The notes beneath the pieces are model-generated. The model did not search any database, was not told where the DNA came from, and worked only from the letters and a program-made list of their open reading frames with translations. Shown piece after piece: positions 59,601 to 64,000 of a stretch of 64,000 nucleotides of DNA (within the stretch, counting starts at the first letter, position 1; every line of letters begins with the position of its first letter). Origin of the DNA: Brachyhypopomus gauderio. Taxonomy: Eukaryota; Chordata; Actinopteri; Gymnotiformes; Hypopomidae. The translations under genes were made by a program, and so were the position numbers. The stretch is taken from contig NC_135219.1 of assembly GCF_052324685.1 (NCBI RefSeq), positions 24,019,032 to 24,083,031 on the forward strand, written 5' to 3'.

Positions 59601-59625
59601 GTCTTTACCCACCTCAGCGTCGTAA
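56622..59625 (+). CDS. pax1: PAX1 paired-box transcription factor (5 coding exons)
   Basis: PAX1 acts in sclerotome and pharyngeal pouch endoderm. Coding exons are 56622-56625, 56939-57556, 58054-58187, 58453-58648 and 59531-59625, with consistent phases and 348 residues. Exon 1 contributes only ATGG before a GTAAGA donor, and joins exon 2 to give [20 protein letters not shown], exactly the PAX1 start. Exon 2 holds the entire paired domain (about residues 5-131) with the PAI and RED subdomains, and the octapeptide-like HTVSNILG (about 192-199). There is no homeodomain, as expected for the PAX1/9 group. [22 protein letters not shown] and the end [23 protein letters not shown] match PAX1 and not PAX9. 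One paired-domain oddity is S in [10 protein letters not shown]. Divergent orientation to nkx2.2 is the conserved arrangement. Longer N-terminal forms known in mammals are not evident. Confidence 0.96.
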
Positions 59626-60099
59626 CCCGGGAGAACCGGGCCGGGCCTTGCAGAAACGACACCGGTTAACACGCGCATAGCCGCTCGCAAGGGCCATGTC
59701 AGGATTTCAACAGTAAGTTATTGACTGAATTCAGAATGTTATGGCTAAAAAGCATTAGATGCGCAAATTGTTGCTTTAACTTTAATAGCTGGAACTGTGG
59801 GCATTACCACATGGGATTTCTGCAATATTTGCGGTTTTTTAGATTATGTAATAACATTTTATTAATAATTAAAACAATATGATGAAAACAAATTAGTCAT
59901 ATAGAAAATGCGTTGAATGAAGACCGTTGGTTTTCTGTTTTTTGGAATTGGACCTATAATCTTCGTTTGTGAAGATAAAGCTGATATACCCCTGTTCATA
60001 AAAATGCTAGCGTAAGAACGGGCTGTTTAACTTAAAGGGAAACGTTCTTACTGTGGCAACCAAGTCGCATCTCTATATTTTTATGAATCCATTTTGCCT

Positions 60100-60105
60100 A
60101 ATAAA
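60100..60105 (+). terminator. Candidate pax1 poly(A) signal
   Basis: AATAAA in cctaataaacgc, 475 bases after the pax1 stop. A second AATAAA is at 60478-60483, followed by a T-run, and could be the distal site. Confidence 0.45.
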
Positions 60106-60639
60106 CGCATGTTTAAAATAACAGCCCTCTTGATGGTGGCGCGTTCTTTGTTCAGGTGCTAAGTTGCAACAACCATATATAGATATCAGGTTTTGTTGAT
60201 AATGATTTGATGGAATTAAATGTATGTCATACATTTTAATTTGAACTTAAAAAATGTTCGTAGCACGAGCTTTTCCTAACGTAGTACGGCAGGTATCTGT
60301 CACCTTATTGAAGGAGTCAGCTAGTGTCGTTAATCATGAATTGCTTTTGTAAATCGCTCGTAGCATATTTTTGCTCCTTTTCTGATATGCAGGGGTCACA
60401 TCTGTCATGACCAAGCACGCACCCCTTAAAAGTCTGTCTGTTTGAAATTGTTTGGAAATTACGGTTTTGTCATTCTCAATAAATTGCGTTTTTTTATTAT
60501 TGCGTCTTTGTGCATGTTGTTGCCTTTGTGCATAAAAAAAACAATAATAACTGTAGATATTTGTACTATATTTAGTAACAGGTAGTATGATTGAACTGTA
60601 GCTGCTTCGTCAGCAGTGCAAGCAATATAAGACACGGAC

Positions 60640-60690
60640 GGACAGACAGGCAGACAGACAGATAGACAGACAGACAGATATATAGATAGA
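60640..60690. repeat. (GACA)n/(GATA)n microsatellite
   Basis: Imperfect gacagacagg/gacagacaga repeats followed by gatagattgatt. Confidence 0.93.
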
Positions 60691-60716
60691 TTGATTGATT
60701 CCATGGAGTAATTGTA

Positions 60717-61062
60717 GTGTCCTGTAGTACAAGGTAGGCCTAATACAAGCCACAACGTATCCGCTTTAAGAATACATTTAGGATATATATATTAAATATA
60801 TTAAATATAGAAGATTACATATGCGTATGTCATCTTGCATTTGTGTCTAAAACTAATCAAACCATATACAGAAAAGGCCTAGTGTATATATATATATATA
60901 TATATACGTTGTGGCTTGTATTAGGCCTACCTTGTCCTACAGGACATTACAATATATATATATATATATATGTACACACTAGGCCTTTTCTGCATATGGT
61001 TTGATTAGTTTTAGACACAAATGCAAGATGACATACGCATATGTAATCTTCTATATTTAGTA
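60717..61062. repeat. Interleaved inverted repeat (A-B-A'-B')
   Basis: Segment A (60717-60759, containing caaggtaggcctaatacaag) is followed by B (about 60808-60890, containing atgcgtatgtcatcttgcat). Next comes the reverse complement of A (about 60903-60950) and then the reverse complement of B (about 60970-61062). Identity is above about 90 percent by eye. TA-rich runs separate the blocks. There is no coding sequence. Confidence 0.88.
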
Positions 61063-61099
61063 TAGCCTAAATAGCCTTTGTAATGTAGGCTTGTATTTA

Positions 61100-63450
61100 A
61101 CCTTCGCTTCTGGACAACAGCTATTTCGGGTTTGTGTCAAATTGTGTTTCAAGTAGTTATGTGTCATTGTGTATTATCATATTATTTTTAAATGATATTT
61201 TAAATAATTGTAACATTCTTTTTATGATCAAATGTGTCGCGGACTGCCCGAGAGTGTGTTGGGTTTGCCAGCGGCCATTAGGCCGTTAATTGCCTAATTA
61301 AAGCTTGTTGCCATGTTGGTAATGAGGCGGAATGCACACAGTACTTTAAACTCGCTTCCAAGCAATTATGAAGACTTTCGGGAAACTCTTACAAAAGCTG
61401 CACATATCTTAATATTAATCAAATCGATATCGGAAACGGGGAAACTATGGCGCAGACCTCTATCCACACAGTGGTGCGGTGACTGTGCAGTTTCCCTTTT
61501 TCCGTAATTCCTTTGCGCCCTTCCTTGCAAATTTAGCAGAACGATGTTTAAATGTACAAATAAATCTAAAAATAAAATATATATTATATATATTTAAACG
61601 ACTAAAATAACTTCTACTTTATAAACAGTACAGCCAATAATTCACTACCACTAGTTAATTAAGGCTGATCACGTGATTCCTTTGTCCAGGTTCTACGGTC
61701 ACTAGTCAAGCGTGAACAGCGGGTTATGCGCTATTGAACACGCATAAGTACATTTACATTAGCTATGTTTAATTTATATTTAAGCGAAGGTTTTTTCTTT
61801 GTATGTTTTGTCACTTGGGCTTCATTGAAAACGCTTACTAATGTTTTACACGGGCTGTTTTACAGTATGTGGTATGTGTATGTGAATAACCATTACAAAT
61901 CAAAAACCAAGGGTTTTTTGTTTTAATAATCACTAGGAAAATAAAATATCAAATAAGATGAATAACATTACAATCGTCCCAAGTAAAAAAAATCTAAATT
62001 GTTATGAAGTGCAATATCACTTCTATTCATAAACGTGAAGACCAATAATATTGTTTAATTTCCTTTGATTAATAATGAGAATACTCACGTGCCAACAGGC
62101 ACACGTACACGGACAAAACGGTGTGACTCTTCAGTAAAATAAGTCACAAATAGATTTTATTTTCTACAAGTCTTATGAGCTCCAATTTAGCGGGATATGT
62201 TAATCCTGACTTCGCCTTGGTATATACAGACGATGTGCACATCTAAGACAGGATTTGATGAAAAATAATACTAAGGGTTTTCGAAGTGATCAAAATAACT
62301 CCGAAGAGTCATCAGGAAGCCAATTTTAGTATTTTCATACATACATAAATAGATAAATACATTTAGTATTTTAAAATAAATAAACAAACTAACTAAATGC
62401 GGATTATCGCGCATGCAATGTTTATGACTGTTATCCAATTAAAAACATTACAGATTAGTTACATATCCCTTACCAAGTCGTTTCGCATAATTTATGGTAA
62501 TGCTACAAAATAGTTGAACCATTGTAACGTAATTCTATATGACTCGATTACGGCTCAAGCTCGGTTATTAAGTTTGTTAACCCACTCCGTCGGAAGTCTT
62601 CGGTCATCGGTCTTTCAGGGCTTAACTTCGTGTTTGTTCAGACAAATCCGGTAGCCCAGGTAGGCCTAATGGAAGATGCAACTTGATCCAACAGCAAACA
62701 ACTCTATCTGAAGGGGACGTGCCGTCACACAGCAGGGTAGACTGGGACCGGGCAAATAGTGCAGTCCACACAGCACAATGGACTAAGACTAGACATGCAG
62801 CATTTTAGAGCCACTATGCAAACGTACCAAGTTGCTGTAATACGGTCGAACACGGTAGCGTGATGGCACCGCAGGGGGACGTTAGACAGGATCTAGTTCA
62901 ACAATCATTAAAGTTAATATTTAATTCATGTTTACACCTGGCAACTTTCTCAGTCTCAATATTTATTGTTTGCAGAAAACTGTGACTGCTAAGCACCCGG
63001 GTGCACATATCTCATTTTGAATCGATTCAGTTTATCTCTCCAAGACTTCATCAACATCAGAGCGGGTTTGTCACGCAGTTATTTCCTTTTCATTAAGCAC
63101 CGACAGTGATCGATGTACGCACGCAAGAAGAAACCCAAGCACGGCGTTCCTTAATCCCTGTTTTAGATTGAACAGGTTCTGTGTGACGCAGTCTGAAAGA
63201 GAGCTGTCATATTACACCATCATGATTAATGACCACAGACAGAAAACACTGATAACACCCCACAAAGGAACAACGCATCACCTCCACGTGTTAATTGACG
63301 GGTTTACTGTATACAGTGTTATTTTTTTATTGTTCTACACGCCTTGAAGTTTCTGGATCATCTTAAACTCAGCCAAGTTAAACATGATTAGTGGACCAGA
63401 CAGATGCAGTTCAGGATGTGCAGACGCAGACGCTCAGTCAGACGGCAGGC
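61100..63450. other. Intergenic downstream of pax1
   Basis: AT-rich DNA without a supported gene. In human the next gene is FOXA2; it is not seen here. Confidence 0.5.
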
Positions 63451-63462
63451 GCCATGAGATAC

Positions 63463-63463
63463 A

Positions 63464-63529
<66 letters not shown>

Positions 63530-63698
63530 GCACACACCCAAACACACACGCACAAGTATACACACGCATGCACCCAAACACACACACACAGGTACACACA
63601 CACACACACACACACGCATGCACCCAAACACACACGCATAGGTATACACACGCATGCACCCAAACACACACACACATAGGTATACACACGCACGCACC

Positions 63699-63739
<41 letters not shown>

Positions 63740-63833
63740 GCACACACCCAAACACACATACACACACGCACGCACACACCCAAACACACACGCACAAGTA
63801 TACACACGCATGCACCCAAACACACACGCACAG

Positions 63834-63868
<35 letters not shown>

Positions 63869-64000
63869 TGCACCCAAACACACAAGCACAGGTATACACA
63901 CGCATGCACCCAAACACACACGCACACACACACAGGTATACACACGCACGCACCCAAACACACACACACACAAGTATACACACACATGCACCCAAACACA
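63463..64000. repeat. CA-rich compound satellite, runs off the window
   Basis: Pure CA runs alternate with a higher-order unit containing cgcatgcacccaaacacaca and aggtatacaca, repeated at least seven times. Three long minus-strand cysteine/valine frames are artefacts of this simple sequence. Confidence 0.98.

Noticed and set aside
63388..63999. Three overlapping minus-strand frames of 175 to 203 codons rich in cysteine and valine
   Set aside because: They are translations of a (CA)n compound satellite that is stop-free in several frames.

Overview
The window is vertebrate nuclear DNA, most likely from a teleost fish. It has long introns with GT-AG borders, abundant (CA)n and (CT)n microsatellites, hAT-like and Tc1-like DNA transposon relics, and a non-LTR retrotransposon fragment. 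Four protein-coding genes are recognised, in the order xrn2 (+), nkx2.4 (-), nkx2.2 (-), pax1 (+). This is the conserved XRN2-NKX2-4-NKX2-2-PAX1 linkage known from human chromosome 20p11. The divergent, shortened NKX2.2 protein suggests this is one of the two duplicated teleost copies, probably the 'b' type, but that is inference. The species cannot be named from the sequence alone.

Layout. 1-6090 is intergenic DNA with microsatellites and no gene I can support. 6090-6360 is the xrn2 promoter, with three tandem copies of a unit holding a CTCF-like core. 6360-32010 is xrn2, which I could join as 31 exons encoding about 967 residues. Its introns carry most of the repeats: a G-run minisatellite in intron 15, a 2-kb element with inverted ends in intron 18, a decayed LINE with a nested short element in intron 22, a 27-bp minisatellite plus two hAT-like elements in intron 28, and a 15-bp minisatellite just before the last exon. 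32011-33662 holds the convergent 3' ends of xrn2 and nkx2.4, including a perfect 15-bp-arm palindrome that places AATAAA on both strands. 33663-34840 is nkx2.4 in two exons. 34841-48667 is intergenic, with a possible regulatory cluster near 37.3-37.6 kb, two minisatellites, a small foldback element, and a Tc1-like relic whose own coding DNA has expanded into a 38-bp minisatellite. 48668-49626 is nkx2.2 in two exons. 49627-56290 separates nkx2.2 from the divergently transcribed pax1 and includes a second, partial copy of the intron-28 hAT-like family with another hAT-like element inserted in it. 56622-59625 is pax1 in five exons, with a four-base coding part in exon 1. 59626-64000 holds the pax1 3' region, an interleaved inverted repeat and a long CA-rich satellite that runs off the end.

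Function. xrn2 is a housekeeping nuclear 5'-3' exoribonuclease. nkx2.4, nkx2.2 and pax1 are developmental transcription factors that normally sit in a shared regulatory landscape for forebrain, ventral neural tube, thyroid/pharyngeal endoderm and sclerotome. I found no novel multi-gene system. The most interesting signals are structural: the two-strand poly(A) palindrome, minisatellites hugging xrn2 splice sites that keep the frame open, a probable GC-AG intron, and a minisatellite made from transposase codons.
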